Shown: positions 53,669 to 64,000 of the stretch, piece after piece
Numbering within the stretch: position 1 is the stretch's first letter
Layout: every line of letters begins with the position of its first letter
DNA from: Pseudomonas sp. C1C7
Lineage (GTDB): Bacteria > Pseudomonadota > Gammaproteobacteria > Pseudomonadales > Pseudomonadaceae
Assembly (NCBI RefSeq): GCF_013359595.1
Contig: NZ_JABFMP010000008.1
Span: 1 to 64,000 of the forward strand
Reading direction: 5' to 3'
Length of the DNA stretch: 64,000 bases
Notes under the pieces: model-generated
Database searches by the model: none
What the model was told of the DNA's origin: nothing
The model's input: the letters and a program-made list of their open reading frames with translations, nothing else
Made by a program: the position numbers and the translations under genes

Positions 53669-53724
53669 CCGTGTTCCTCGACCGGCAGCGCACGCCGCCG
53701 GCCCTGAGTAAAGAGTCAGACCCG

Positions 53725-53946
53725 TCAAGGGCAACCATGTTCCTTGGCGGGAGTCTGTGTCTCGTATTTATCCAGGCCGTCAGGCCCGGAACGCTTGTTG
53801 AGCACAGGATTGGTTTCCGCCTGCCAGTCGGCCTGGTAGCAGCCCTTGTCCTGTGCCGGCGTCTCGGGCACCTCGGGGGCTTTGGGGTTACTCCCGCAAG
53901 CCGCCAGCGCACCCGCGACGATCAACAGCGCAAACGTTCTGACCAT
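53725..53946 (-). CDS. Small lipoprotein
   Basis: 73 aa. Start ATG 53946 with AGGGAG; signal peptide VRTFALLIVAGALAAC with a lipobox at the Cys, followed by a proline-rich tail. No family assigned. It lies between pgk and the MliC-like gene and is probably cotranscribed with them. Reading frame in the opposite direction is a shadow. Confidence 0.75.
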   Translation of the reverse strand: MVRTFALLIVAGALAACGSNPKAPEVPETPAQDKGCYQADWQAETNPVLNKRSGPDGLDKYETQTPAKEHGCP

Positions 53947-53980
53947 CTGAACACTCCCTTGCCTGGTCAAACGGCAGACC

Positions 53981-55144
53981 TCAGGCCTTGGCCCGGCTTT
54001 CCAGGACTTCAACGGCTGGCAGCACCTTGCCTTCGACGAATTCGAGGAACGCGCCACCGCCGGTAGAAATGTAGGAGATTTGCTCGCCAACACCATATTT
54101 GTCGATGGCCGCCAGGGTGTCGCCGCCGCCAGCGATGGAGAACGCCGCGCTGTCCGCGATGGCCTGGGCCAGGACTTTGGTGCCGTTACCGAACTGGTCG
54201 AATTCGAACACGCCCACCGGGCCGTTCCAGAGGATGGTTTTCGACGATTTCAGCAGGTCGGCGAACTTCGCCGCGGTCTGCGGGCCGATGTCCAGGATCA
54301 TGTCGTCAGCAGCAACGTCGGCGATCAGCTTGACGGTGGCTTCGGCGCTTTCAGCGAATTCCTTGGCAACCACGACGTCCACCGGCAGCGGCACGCTGAC
54401 CTTGGCGGCGATGGCGCGAGCGGTGTCCAGCAGGTCCGGCTCGTACAGGGACTTACCGACCGGGTGACCGGCAGCGGCCAGGAAGGTGTTGGCGATGCCG
54501 CCGCCGACGATCAGCTGGTCGCAGATCTGGCTCAGGCTGTTCAGCACGTCCAGCTTGGTCGACACCTTGGAACCGGCAACGATCGCAGCCATTGGCTTGG
54601 CCGGGGCACCCAGGGCCTTGCCCAATGCGTCCAGTTCGGCAGCCAGCAGGGGACCTGCAGCAGCGACTTTGGCGAACTTGGCCACGCCATGGGTCGAACC
54701 CTCGGCACGGTGTGCGGTACCGAAGGCGTCCATCACGAACACGTCGCACAGCGCGGCGTATTGCTGGGCCAGTTCATCGGCGTTCTTTTTCTCGCCCTTG
54801 TTGAAGCGCACGTTTTCGAACAGCACGATGTCGCCGGCCTTGACGTCAACGCCGCCCAGGTAATCGGCCACCAGCGGCACTTCGCGGCCCAGGGCGCGGC
54901 TCAGGTAGTCGGCGACTGGCTTGAGGCTGTTCTCGGCGGAGAACTCGCCTTCGGTCGGACGGCCAAGGTGCGAGCAGACCATCACGGCCGCACCTTTTTC
55001 CAGGGCCAGCTTGATGGTCGGCAGCGAAGCCAGGATTCGCGCATCGCTGGTGACTACACCGTCCTTGACTGGGACGTTGAGGTCTTCGCGAATCAGTACG
55101 CGCTTACCTTGCAGATCGAGGTCGGACATCTTCAACACGGTCAT
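53981..55144 (-). CDS. pgk: Phosphoglycerate kinase
   Basis: 387 aa. Start [25 protein letters not shown], substrate-binding arginines and [11 protein letters not shown]; the C-terminal [30 protein letters not shown] is the nucleotide site. Catalyses 1,3-bisphosphoglycerate to 3-phosphoglycerate. ATG 55144 chosen over an in-frame upstream Met because AGGAAAT precedes it and it matches the family. Confidence 0.95.
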   Translation of the reverse strand: MTVLKMSDLDLQGKRVLIREDLNVPVKDGVVTSDARILASLPTIKLALEKGAAVMVCSHLGRPTEGEFSAENSLKPVADYLSRALGREVPLVADYLGGVDVKAGDIVLFENVRFNKGEKKNADELAQQYAALCDVFVMDAFGTAHRAEGSTHGVAKFAKVAAAGPLLAAELDALGKALGAPAKPMAAIVAGSKVSTKLDVLNSLSQICDQLIVGGGIANTFLAAAGHPVGKSLYEPDLLDTARAIAAKVSVPLPVDVVVAKEFAESAEATVKLIADVAADDMILDIGPQTAAKFADLLKSSKTILWNGPVGVFEFDQFGNGTKVLAQAIADSAAFSIAGGGDTLAAIDKYGVGEQISYISTGGGAFLEFVEGKVLPAVEVLESRAKA

Positions 55145-55170
55145 GGGTCGCATTTCCTGAATAGCTGTTC

Positions 55171-56229
55171 TTAGAGAGCAGGTTTTTTTGAAATAGCTGA
55201 TTGCAGATAGTGTTCCGCAACATCCAGCATTCGGTTGGCAAAACCCCATTCGTTATCGAACCAGGCCAGGATGTTCACCAGCCGTGGGCCGGAAACGCGG
55301 GTCTGACTGGCATCGACGATGGCCGAATGTGGGTCGTGGTTAAAATCGCAACTGGCGTGGGGCAACTCGGTATAGGCCAGAAGGCCTTTGAGCGGGCCGC
55401 TGGTGGCAGCCTCGCGCAGGATCCGGTTGACCTCGGCGGCGTCGGTGCCACTCACAGTCTGCATCGTGATATCGAGGCAAGACACGTTCACCGTCGGCAC
55501 GCGTACGGCTTTGGCCTGAATTCGCCCGGCAAGTTCCGGCAACAGGCGTTCGATGCCTCGCGCCAGACCGGTGGACACCGGAATCACCGACTGAAACGCC
55601 GAGCGCGTGCGGCGCAGGTCTTCGTGGTGATAGGCGTCGATCACCGGCTGATCGTTCATCGCCGAGTGAATGGTGGTGATCGAGACGTACTCGAGGCCAA
55701 TGGCCTGGTCCAGCAGGCGCAACAGCGGCACGCCGCAGTTGGTGGTGCAGGAGGCGTTGGACACCAGCAGTTCGTCGCCGGTCAGGCACTCCTGGTTCAC
55801 GCCGTAGACGATGGTGGCGTCGACATCCGACTCGCTGGCCATCGGCTGGGAAAACAGCACCCGTGGCGCACCCGCGTCGAGGAAACGCTGGCCGTCTTCA
55901 CGGGTGTGGTAAGCGCCGGAGCATTCCAGCACCAGATCGACGCCAAGGGACGCCCAATCGATGCCTTCGGGGGTGGCACTGCGCAGGACCTTCACGCAAT
56001 CGCCATTAATATGCAGACAATCGCCGTCGACCTTCACCTCACCGGGAAAGCGCCCGTGGGTGGAGTCGAAGCGCGTCAGGTATTCGATGCTGGCCATGTC
56101 GGCCAGATCGTTGATCGCGACAATCTCGAACCCAGCCGCCGAGCCTCGCTCGAACAAAGCACGCAAGACGCAACGACCAATCCGGCCGTAGCCGTTGAGT
56201 GCAACTTTGTAGGGACGCGGTTGGGGCAT
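55171..56229 (-). CDS. epd: Erythrose-4-phosphate dehydrogenase
   Basis: 352 aa GAPDH-like protein. Rossmann start [23 protein letters not shown] and active-site [15 protein letters not shown]. Sited between pgk and tkt, as in other Pseudomonas, this Epd oxidises erythrose-4-phosphate toward pyridoxal phosphate synthesis. Glycolytic GAPDH is normally elsewhere, and its Cys motif is the same, so I rely on context and length for the Epd call. Confidence 0.8.
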   Translation of the reverse strand: MPQPRPYKVALNGYGRIGRCVLRALFERGSAAGFEIVAINDLADMASIEYLTRFDSTHGRFPGEVKVDGDCLHINGDCVKVLRSATPEGIDWASLGVDLVLECSGAYHTREDGQRFLDAGAPRVLFSQPMASESDVDATIVYGVNQECLTGDELLVSNASCTTNCGVPLLRLLDQAIGLEYVSITTIHSAMNDQPVIDAYHHEDLRRTRSAFQSVIPVSTGLARGIERLLPELAGRIQAKAVRVPTVNVSCLDITMQTVSGTDAAEVNRILREAATSGPLKGLLAYTELPHASCDFNHDPHSAIVDASQTRVSGPRLVNILAWFDNEWGFANRMLDVAEHYLQSAISKKPAL

Positions 56230-56285
56230 GGGGGGTCTCGATTACCGTGGTGAATCCGTTAACGCGGCGGCGCCCGATCTATCGC

Positions 56286-56380
56286 TTTCGCGAGCAAGCC
56301 CGCTCCCACATTGGGCCATTGTTGTGAACACCATCTGGCCACACAACAATTCCCCTGTGGGAGCGGGCTTGCTCGCGAAG
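56286..56380. repeat. REP pair in the epd-tkt gap
   Basis: TTTCGCGAGCAAGCCCGCTCC and inverse GGAGCGGGCTTGCTCGCGAAG with inner GGCCA...TGGCC and ATTGTTGTG/CACAACAAT complements. Lies just after the tkt stop within the gene series. Confidence 0.88.
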
Positions 56381-56409
56381 ACGTCAGTCCAGGCGACACC
56401 TATGTTGGA

Positions 56410-58407
56410 TCAGTCTTCCAGCAGCTCTTCAGCCTGACCCAGGATGTTTTCCAGGGTGAAGCCGAACTCTTCGAACAGGGCCGACGCAGGGGCCGACTCG
56501 CCGTAAGTGGTCATGCCGATCACGCGACCTTCCAGACCGACGTACTTGTACCAGAAGTCGGCATGGGCAGCTTCGATGGCGATACGGGCACCGACTTGCA
56601 GCGGCAGGACCGCTTGCTTGTAACCGGCGTCCTGGGCATCGAACACGCTGGTGCAAGGCATGGAAACCACGCGCACCTTGCGGCCTTGCTCGGTCAGTTT
56701 GTCGAAGGCCTGAACGGCCAGACCGACTTCGGAACCTGTGGCGATCAGGATCAGCTCAGGCTCGCCCGCGCAGTCCTTGAGCACGTAGCCACCACGGCTG
56801 ATATCGGCGATCTGGCCGGCATCACGGGTTTGGTGCTGCAGGTTCTGACGCGAGAAAATCAGGGCCGAAGGACCATCCTTGCGCTCCAGAGCGTGCTTCC
56901 AGCTCACGGCCGACTCGACGGCATCGGCTGGACGCCAGGTGTCAAGGTTCGGCGTGCTGCGCAGGGCCGTCAGTTGCTCGATCGGCTGGTGAGTCGGGCC
57001 GTCTTCGCCCAGACCGATGGAGTCGTGGGTGTAGACGTGGATCACACGCTGCTTCATCAGGGCCGACATGCGCACGGCGTTACGGGCGTATTCCATGAAC
57101 ATCAGGAAGGTCGCGCCGTAAGGCACCAGGCCGCCGTGCAGGGCAACGCCGTTCATGATCGCAGTCATGCCGAACTCGCGCACGCCGTAGTACATGTAGT
57201 TGCCGCTGGCATCCTCGGCGCTGACGCCTTTGCAGCCTTTCCACAGGGTCAGGTTGGAGCCGGCCAGGTCGGCGGAACCACCAAACAGCTCAGGCAGCAA
57301 CGGGCCGTATGCATTCAGCGCGTTCTGGCTGGCTTTACGGCTGGCTATGGTTTCGCCTTTGGCCGCCACTTCTGCAATGTATTCATCAGCCTTCGACGAA
57401 AAATCGAGTGGCAGATCACCATTCAGACGGCTCCTGAATTCGATGGCCAACGCAGGGAATTCAGCATCATAGGCAGCGAAGCGCTGTTCCCACTCGGCTT
57501 CCACCGCGCGACCGGCTTCCTTGGCATCCCACTCGGCATAGATGTCGGCCGGGACTTCGAACGGGCCGTGGTTCCAGTTCAACGCCTGACGGGTCAGGGC
57601 GATTTCCGCTTCACCCAGCGGGGCGCCGTGGCAGTCTTCCTTGCCTTGCTTGTTCGGCGAGCCGAAACCGATGGTGGTCTTGCAGCAGATCAGGGTCGGC
57701 AGCGGGCTCTTGCGAGCGGTTTCGATGGCGGTCTTGATCTCTTCCGGGTCGTGACCGTCAACGTTGCGGATCACTTGCCAGTTGTAGGATTCGAAACGCT
57801 TCGGCGTGTCGTCGGTGAACCAGCCTTCGACTTCGCCGTCGATGGAGATGCCGTTGTCATCGTAGAAGGCGATCAGCTTGCCCAGGCCCAGAGTGCCGGC
57901 CAGGGAAGCGACTTCATGGGAAATGCCTTCCATCATGCAGCCATCACCCAGGAACACGTAGGTGTGGTGATCGACGATGTTGTGGCCAGGACGGTTGAAC
58001 TGCGCCGCCAGGACTTTTTCAGCCAGGGCAAAGCCCACGGCGTTGGCCAGACCCTGACCCAGCGGGCCGGTGGTGGTTTCAACACCCGGGGTGTAGCCGA
58101 ATTCCGGGTGGCCCGGGGTGCGGCTGTGCAGTTGACGGAACTGCTTGAGGTCTTCGATCGACAGGTCGTAGCCGGTCAGGTGCAGCAGCGAATAGATCAG
58201 CATCGAGCCGTGGCCGTTGGACAGCACGAAGCGGTCACGGTCGGCGAACGATGGATTGCTCGGGTTGTGCTTGAGGTAGTCGCGCCACAGCACTTCGGCG
58301 ATATCCGCCATACCCATAGGGGCACCGGGATGGCCGCTGTTGGCTTTTTGCACGGCATCCATGCTGAGGGCACGAATGGCGTTGGCGCGCTCACGACGGC
58401 TAGGCAT
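56410..58407 (-). CDS. tkt: Transketolase
   Basis: 665 aa, thiamine-diphosphate enzyme of the pentose phosphate pathway. N-terminal [38 protein letters not shown] and the ThDP motif [45 protein letters not shown] in the middle domain. Start ATG 58407 with AGGAGAA. Together with fba, pgk and epd it forms a central-carbon block. Confidence 0.95.
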   Translation of the reverse strand: MPSRRERANAIRALSMDAVQKANSGHPGAPMGMADIAEVLWRDYLKHNPSNPSFADRDRFVLSNGHGSMLIYSLLHLTGYDLSIEDLKQFRQLHSRTPGHPEFGYTPGVETTTGPLGQGLANAVGFALAEKVLAAQFNRPGHNIVDHHTYVFLGDGCMMEGISHEVASLAGTLGLGKLIAFYDDNGISIDGEVEGWFTDDTPKRFESYNWQVIRNVDGHDPEEIKTAIETARKSPLPTLICCKTTIGFGSPNKQGKEDCHGAPLGEAEIALTRQALNWNHGPFEVPADIYAEWDAKEAGRAVEAEWEQRFAAYDAEFPALAIEFRSRLNGDLPLDFSSKADEYIAEVAAKGETIASRKASQNALNAYGPLLPELFGGSADLAGSNLTLWKGCKGVSAEDASGNYMYYGVREFGMTAIMNGVALHGGLVPYGATFLMFMEYARNAVRMSALMKQRVIHVYTHDSIGLGEDGPTHQPIEQLTALRSTPNLDTWRPADAVESAVSWKHALERKDGPSALIFSRQNLQHQTRDAGQIADISRGGYVLKDCAGEPELILIATGSEVGLAVQAFDKLTEQGRKVRVVSMPCTSVFDAQDAGYKQAVLPLQVGARIAIEAAHADFWYKYVGLEGRVIGMTTYGESAPASALFEEFGFTLENILGQAEELLED

Positions 58408-58611
58408 CGCTGTTCTCCTGCGGGTCTGAATCGAGAGTTAATAAAACGAAACGGAAAAAAGGCGAGCATTTTCCCTCACCGGGCCGCCTCGGGGCAATGA
58501 CAGATAGTCATCTGAAGGCGTTTTTCCAATCGATAACGGCGCTTTTGGCGGGTGAAACCTTTCCGCCTTCCGTTTGTTGACTGAAGCTAACGCCAGGAAG
58601 TGCCATCTATC

Positions 58612-58641
58612 GAGCAATATCAAAACTTTTTGATATTGCTC
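58612..58641. promoter_or_regulatory. 30-bp palindromic operator upstream of the arsR-metK pair
   Basis: GAGCAATATCAAAA, two central bases, TTTTGATATTGCTC: perfect 14-bp arms. It ends 37 bp before the ArsR-methyltransferase gene start, in the divergent spacer with tkt. The size and symmetry fit a dimeric ArsR-family repressor, most simply the product of the gene it precedes, which would then also control metK. Confidence 0.8.
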
Positions 58642-58678
58642 TTGCGATGCTACCGGTGCGTGACTAGACTGCCGGCCC

Positions 58679-59674
58679 ATGAACCTACGCGTGCCTTCCA
58701 TTCGCCATGACGATTGCGACGAGCTGGCGGCCCTTTGCAAGGCCGGCGGCGATCCGTTGCGCCTGAATGTCTTGCGCGCGCTGGCCAACGATTCGTTTGG
58801 CGTGCTGGAACTGGCGCAGATCTTCGGCATCGGCCAGTCGGGCATGAGCCATCACCTCAAGGTCCTGGCTCAGGCCGACCTGGTGGCGACCCGCCGCGAA
58901 GGCAACGCGATTTTTTACCGCCGCGCCCTGCCCCACACCGATCTGCCGGGCGGCAGGCTGCACGCGGCCCTGCTCGAAGAAGTGGACGAGCTGACGCTGC
59001 CGGCCGATGTGCAGGCGCGGATCGCGCAGGTCCATGGGCAACGCGCTGCGGCCAGCCAGGACTTTTTCTCACGGGTCGCGGAGAAGTTTCGCGCCCAGCA
59101 GGACCTGATCGCCGGTCTGCCGCAATACGGCGACAGCGTGGTGGCCCTGCTCGACAAGCTGGGCTTCAGCGAAGGCGCGACCGCCATCGAAGTCGGCCCC
59201 GGAGACGGCGCCTTTCTTCCCGAGCTGGCGCGCCGCTTCACGCAAGTCACGGCGCTGGACAACAGCCAGGCGATGCTCGAACTGGCGCGCCAGCTGTGCG
59301 AACGCCAGGCACTGGGCAACGTCACCCTGCAACTGGCCGATGCCTTGAACGGCGTGAGTTTCAAGGCCGATTGCGTGGTGTTGAACATGGTGCTGCACCA
59401 CTTCGCCGCACCGGCCGATGCGCTCAAGCACATGGCCAATTTGCTGCAACCAGGGGGCAGCCTGCTGGTGACAGAGTTATGCAGCCACAACCAGAGTTGG
59501 GCCAGGGAAGCCTGCGGTGATCTCTGGTTGGGGTTTGAACAGGACGATCTGGCCCGTTGGGCCACCGCCGCGGGACTCGCTCCCGGAGAAAGCCTCTATG
59601 TAGGTTTACGTAATGGTTTCCAGATTCAGGTCCGCCACTTTCAGCGGCCGACTGGCGACACTCACCATCGGTAA
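58679..59674 (+). CDS. ArsR-family regulator fused to a SAM-dependent methyltransferase domain
   Basis: 331 aa. N-terminal ArsR-type winged HTH (DPLRLNVLRALANDSFGVLELAQIFGIGQSGMSHHLKVLAQADLVATRREGNAIFY, residues ~20-80), then a Rossmann methyltransferase with motif I AIEVGPGDGAFLPELA and later VVLNMVLHHFAAP. Eighteen bases separate it from metK, so it probably senses the SAM/SAH pool and regulates metK. Ribosome site weak. Similar fused ArsR proteins next to methionine-cycle genes are known as SahR-type regulators; the specific ligand here is inference. Confidence 0.8.
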   Translation: MNLRVPSIRHDDCDELAALCKAGGDPLRLNVLRALANDSFGVLELAQIFGIGQSGMSHHLKVLAQADLVATRREGNAIFYRRALPHTDLPGGRLHAALLEEVDELTLPADVQARIAQVHGQRAAASQDFFSRVAEKFRAQQDLIAGLPQYGDSVVALLDKLGFSEGATAIEVGPGDGAFLPELARRFTQVTALDNSQAMLELARQLCERQALGNVTLQLADALNGVSFKADCVVLNMVLHHFAAPADALKHMANLLQPGGSLLVTELCSHNQSWAREACGDLWLGFEQDDLARWATAAGLAPGESLYVGLRNGFQIQVRHFQRPTGDTHHR

Positions 59675-59692
59675 CTTCAGGAAAACATCGAG

Positions 59693-60883
<1,191 letters not shown>

Positions 60884-60904
60884 GGCTTCCCTGGCGGTAC
60901 CAGA

Positions 60905-60939
60905 AGCCCCGCACGGTTTTGCCGTGTGGGGCTTTTTTT
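60905..60939 (+). terminator. metK terminator
   Basis: AGCCCCGCACGG-TTTT-GCCGTGTGGGGCT followed by seven T. One G-T pair in the stem. Ends the arsR-metK transcript. Confidence 0.88.
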
Positions 60940-60948
60940 GTTGCAGAA

Positions 60949-61031
60949 GATCAAAAGATCGCAGCCTTCGGCAACTCCTGCATTGGATCGGCTTGCACCT
61001 GCAGGAGCTACCGAAGGCTGCGATCTTTTGA
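60949..61031. repeat. Palindromic repeat pair, GATCAAAAGATCGCAGCC family
   Basis: GATCAAAAGATCGCAGCC ... GGCTGCGATCTTTTGAC with ACTCCTGCA/TGCAGGAG inner ends, between metK and ligB. Confidence 0.85.
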
Positions 61032-61111
61032 CTTTGCTCTTCGCAACACTCGGAAAACCTTCTATCCGAGCAGCATTCGATAGCCGACCTAACCTTCAGG
61101 CACCCCAATGA

Positions 61112-62806
<1,695 letters not shown>

Positions 62807-62887
62807 TGTCCGGGAACCCGCCAGTACCGATGAGCTCAAACAAGCCATTGCCGCAGAGAACCGACTGCCTTTTCACATGGAGCTTTT

Positions 62888-63283
62888 ATGAAATTACTTT
62901 CACCGCTCGCCCTGTTGACCCTTTGCAGCGTGCTGTCCACCCCATTGATGGCCGATGAAGAAGCGCCCGGGCTGACCGGCTGCGCCGCCAAGAAACAAGG
63001 CATCATCAATCAGATTGAACTGGCCAAGTCCCGCGGCAACGACAGTCAGTTGGCCGGTCTGGAAAAAGCCCTGAGCGAAGTCGAGGCCAACTGCACCGAC
63101 GCCTCGCTGAAGAAAGAGCGGGAGAACAAGGTGCTCGAGGCCAAGCATGAAGTCAGCAAGCGTCAGGCAGACCTGGACAAGGCCATGAAAAAAGGCGACC
63201 CGGAGAAGATCGACAAGCGCAAGGAAAAACTGGCCCAGTCCCGCAAGGAATTGCAGGAAGCGGTGGACGAGCTCGATAAATAA
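62888..63283 (+). CDS. DUF1090 family periplasmic protein (YqjC-like)
   Basis: 131 aa with signal peptide (LLSPLALLTLCSVLSTPLMADEE). Highly charged coiled-coil body (AKSRGNDSQLAGLEKALSEVEANC; ERENKVLEAKHEVSKRQADLDKAMKK). DUF1090/YqjC family, function unknown. GGAGC upstream. Confidence 0.85.
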   Translation: MKLLSPLALLTLCSVLSTPLMADEEAPGLTGCAAKKQGIINQIELAKSRGNDSQLAGLEKALSEVEANCTDASLKKERENKVLEAKHEVSKRQADLDKAMKKGDPEKIDKRKEKLAQSRKELQEAVDELDK

Positions 63284-63300
63284 TCCGGACTAAACGCTCC

Positions 63301-63366
63301 ATGTAGCAGCTGGCGAAGCCTGCGTCCGGCTGCGCAGCAGGACGCAGGCTTCGCCAGCTGCTCCAG
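63301..63366. repeat. Long perfect hairpin, GCAGCTGGCGAAGCCTGCG family
   Basis: Two 22-bp arms, GCAGCTGGCGAAGCCTGCGTCC and its exact complement, separated by 12 bp. It lies between the convergent DUF1090 and cytochrome genes and may act as a transcript 3' end. Same family as 5851-5889. Confidence 0.85.
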
Positions 63367-63380
63367 AGGCAGCGCACCGA

Positions 63381-63830
63381 TCAATGATCCCTGAACGCCT
63401 TATGACATGCACTGCAAGCATCCTCGACCTTCTGCACCGCCGGCCCCAGGTTGCTGGCCTTGTAGGGCTGGATCTGACTGGCGATCACCAGTTCGCCGGT
63501 GGCGCTTTCAAGATCGCGAGCCATTGCCTGAAAGCGTGCCTGCTGTTCCCATACATCGCTGGTCGCACTGGTGTGGTCTTCCTCTCGAACCTGCGGGAAA
63601 TGTTTCCAGGGTTCGTGGGACAAGGCGTCGAGTTTCACCGCGCCTTCGGCAAATTTAGGCCCGTCGAACGGAATGCGGCCACGCAACATGCCACCCAGGT
63701 CTTCACCGGTCTTGAGCATTTGCTTGAAAATCGCCTTGCGCTGACCCAGCGGCGAATTGGGGTCGATCCCGCCGCACGCGGACAACGTCAGGCAGGCCAG
63801 CAATACAACAGAAAGTCTTTTGAGAGTCAT
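63381..63830 (-). CDS. Cytochrome c'-like lipoprotein
   Basis: 149 aa. Lipobox TLSACGG at the N-terminus; a single haem-binding C-S-A-C-H motif (EDACSACHKAFRDH) at the very C-terminus, which is the cytochrome c-prime arrangement. It should be a periplasmic-facing, membrane-anchored haem protein, perhaps binding small gases such as NO. ATG 63830 is the start; ribosome site weak. Confidence 0.88.
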   Translation of the reverse strand: MTLKRLSVVLLACLTLSACGGIDPNSPLGQRKAIFKQMLKTGEDLGGMLRGRIPFDGPKFAEGAVKLDALSHEPWKHFPQVREEDHTSATSDVWEQQARFQAMARDLESATGELVIASQIQPYKASNLGPAVQKVEDACSACHKAFRDH

Positions 63831-63958
63831 GGTGGCTTCAGGTCACGGGAAACGGCGGCCAGTATCCTCGTGTCCTCGGCAAACACCAATAGCCCTAACA
63901 TTAATACGGGTTGTCTGAGTGCATGGAGCACTCGGGCAGCCGGCAAAGGAATTACTCC

Positions 63959-64000
63959 ATGAACAGCCGTTTCAAGGCCTGGCGCCAGCGCCTTGCCCGC
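63959..64000 (+). CDS. Start of a gene cut by the window edge
   Basis: ATG at 63959 after AAAGGAATTACTCC opens a frame of 14 codons to the window end, beginning MNSRFKAWRQRLAR. Too short to identify. The basic, Arg-rich start without a signal peptide is the only visible property. Confidence 0.55.
   Translation, partial: MNSRFKAWRQRLAR

Noticed and set aside
59605..59692. SAM or SAH riboswitch in front of metK
   Set aside because: The spacer to the upstream gene is only 18 bp, and no recognisable aptamer is seen; the regulation is better explained by the operator at 58612-58641.

Overview
The window looks like a chromosomal segment of a fluorescens-group Pseudomonas. Most proteins read as close Pseudomonas orthologues, the DNA is GC-rich, and the intergenic gaps are dotted with three or four families of short palindromic repeats typical of that group. 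I see no rRNA, tRNA, insertion sequence, prophage or CRISPR array. Gene identities rest on my recognition of the translated proteins and remembered P. aeruginosa gene order; no database search was run.

Left half (about 0.1-36.6 kb): a nearly continuous quaternary-amine catabolism region. Divergent gbcB/gbcA encode the Rieske-type glycine betaine demethylase. A six-gene leftward operon (M19 dipeptidase-like gene, DUF5943-type gene, dgcA, dgcB, etfA, etfB) encodes dimethylglycine demethylation with its own electron-transfer flavoprotein. A carnitine block (cdhR divergent from caiX-cdhC-cdhA-cdhB and a gamma-butyrobetaine dioxygenase) feeds carnitine and gamma-butyrobetaine into betaine. gbdR is the betaine/dimethylglycine-responsive activator. 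sdaB removes serine made from the released one-carbon units plus glycine. cbcXWV and betT1 import choline/betaine, and betI-betB-betA oxidise choline to betaine. Inserted in this island are a retropepsin-like secreted protein, an orphan Rhs tip protein, a GNAT enzyme, an LprI-like lysozyme-inhibitor protein, a hipBA toxin-antitoxin pair and a DUF3010 gene.

Middle (36.8-52 kb): general accessory and housekeeping genes. These are a TldD/TldE-like protease pair, an MFS drug exporter, the RNA helicase DbpA, a HI0933-type flavoprotein, a YccS-type membrane protein, a periplasmic solute-binding protein, an ElaA-type acetyltransferase, a small winged-helix protein, a YgjP-type metallopeptidase, a REC-PAS-GGDEF-EAL protein and a family 7 alginate lyase without signal peptide.

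Right end (52-64 kb): the conserved central-carbon/one-carbon block fba, two small lipoproteins, pgk, epd and tkt (all leftward). An ArsR-methyltransferase fusion gene and metK face the other way, followed by ligB, a DUF1090 gene, a cytochrome c'-like lipoprotein and the start of a further gene cut by the window edge.

Points beyond routine annotation: a diverged four-copy tandem repeat, each copy carrying a perfect DnaA box, at 3.0-3.6 kb, with three more perfect boxes inside etfBA; a probable small RNA on the minus strand at about 23.3-23.4 kb; a dipeptidase-like protein in the dimethylglycine operon lacking three metal ligands; DgcA with an Ala in place of one cluster cysteine; an EtfA with a long N-terminal extension; and clear operator-like sequences for CdhR, BetI and the ArsR-methyltransferase protein.
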